From Trileptium ribeirensis (lineage: Eukaryota > Nematoda > Enoplea > Enoplida > Thoracostomopsidae): 64,000 bases of DNA. Below, one piece after another: positions 63,440-64,000 of this stretch. Where the stretch lies: assembly GCA_030248225.1 (NCBI GenBank), contig JASANE010030321.1, forward strand, positions 1 to 64,000, read 5' to 3'. Each line of letters starts with the position of its first letter. Within the stretch, counting starts at the first letter, position 1. A program made the position numbers and the translations under genes. The notes below the pieces were generated by a model. The model had not been told where the DNA came from. It did not search any database and saw nothing but the letters and a program-made list of their open reading frames with translations.

Positions 63440-64000
63440 ATAACGTATGTTTGGGCAACAGATGAAGCAGAAATATGGAGAATTTCATATTAATTTTTTA
63501 AACCAGAATTCCGGCTCCGGTGTGGTTTTGCCGGAACCGCAACCACATTCCGTATCAGGAATTCCGTTTACTACCAAATATATATTATACATATCAGGGA
63601 ATACCCGCGGAACCGTCTATTTAAAGTGGATCCGGAACCTACTCATAGAAACTTATATATAACAAAACAGATGAAGGAAGAAATGAAGGTACAGTGGGTT
63701 TAAAATGTATTAAAAATTGCATTTACATTAAACTTAATGTATTGCTATGGTATTATTGCTTTTCTGAAACTCTAAAGAGACTGGGGAAGCTAATAATGTT
63801 TATTTATCGATAAATATGTCAGTTTTTGAACACACAGAGCAAAAAATGCCTTCCACTATACGCCATTGTTGTATATATTGCGTCAAACTGAATGTGCTTA
63901 CAACGCAAGGAGTGTACATAGAATAAACACTTTTGGCCTGTCTCCACTCGTCTCCTTTTGCTACACATAAGCTTGTAACATGATGTTTTGTAGGAAAATT
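63440..64000 (+). repeat. Local repeat family, copy 3 (runs off the window)
   Basis: It starts 'gggcaacagatgaagcagaaatatgg' like 58300, carries 'aaccagaattccggctccggt' and 'ggaaccgtctatttaaagtgg', and ends like 58200 ('cgtctccttttgctaca'). The three copies suggest a unit of about 1.0-1.2 kb. Confidence 0.75.

Overview
This window is animal nuclear DNA, from an invertebrate I cannot place more closely. It is AT-rich and gene-poor, with spliced GT-AG exons, a Ty3/Gypsy LTR retrotransposon, a tRNA-derived SINE, a mariner-like MITE, a decayed non-LTR element and many satellites. No bacterial features are present.

The left third (1-31 kb) is mostly unrecognised or decayed repeat sequence around one striking element. 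A nearly intact 7.1-kb LTR retrotransposon lies on the minus strand at 6192-13313. Its LTRs are about 98% alike. A tRNA-Trp-type primer site and a CHCC Gag zinc knuckle put it in the CsRn1 clade of Ty3/Gypsy. It has unusual equipment. Gag starts with a roughly 105-residue leader that ends in a canonical 2A ribosome-skipping motif. Gag and Pol are joined by a textbook -1 frameshift site: G GGA AAT, a 7-nt spacer and a perfect 8-bp stem. Pol (protease, RT, RNase H, integrase) ends in a PWWP chromatin-reader domain. A third reading frame, where env would sit, encodes a NADAR domain followed by an SGNH/GDSL-type hydrolase and is preceded by a good splice acceptor. This third frame has three breaks, each in a homopolymer run.

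The right half (36-56.6 kb) is dominated by one host gene on the minus strand, a platelet-activating-factor acetylhydrolase (PLA2G7/PAFAH2 type). Seven exons can be placed to the base with every splice phase in agreement. They give 382 residues with Ser, Asp and His of the triad, ending in a stop that overlaps the poly(A) signal. The first exon(s) are not seen and probably lie beyond 64 kb. Introns are filled with repeats. The last intron holds a decayed DDE-transposase-like gene of a family widespread in invertebrates, a second, separate PWWP fragment, a 30-bp minisatellite open on both strands, and a 4.2-kb satellite of 116-bp units. Two introns carry tandem duplications that copied real splice sites.

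The 56.6-64 kb end holds a decayed I/R1-like non-LTR retrotransposon, an (AT)n microsatellite and copies of a local repeat family. Other signals include eight exact copies of the 10-bp palindrome GTTCGCGAAC, a duplicated hairpin with a compensatory base-pair change, and a SINE inserted in a 112-bp tandem array with a 12-bp target duplication.
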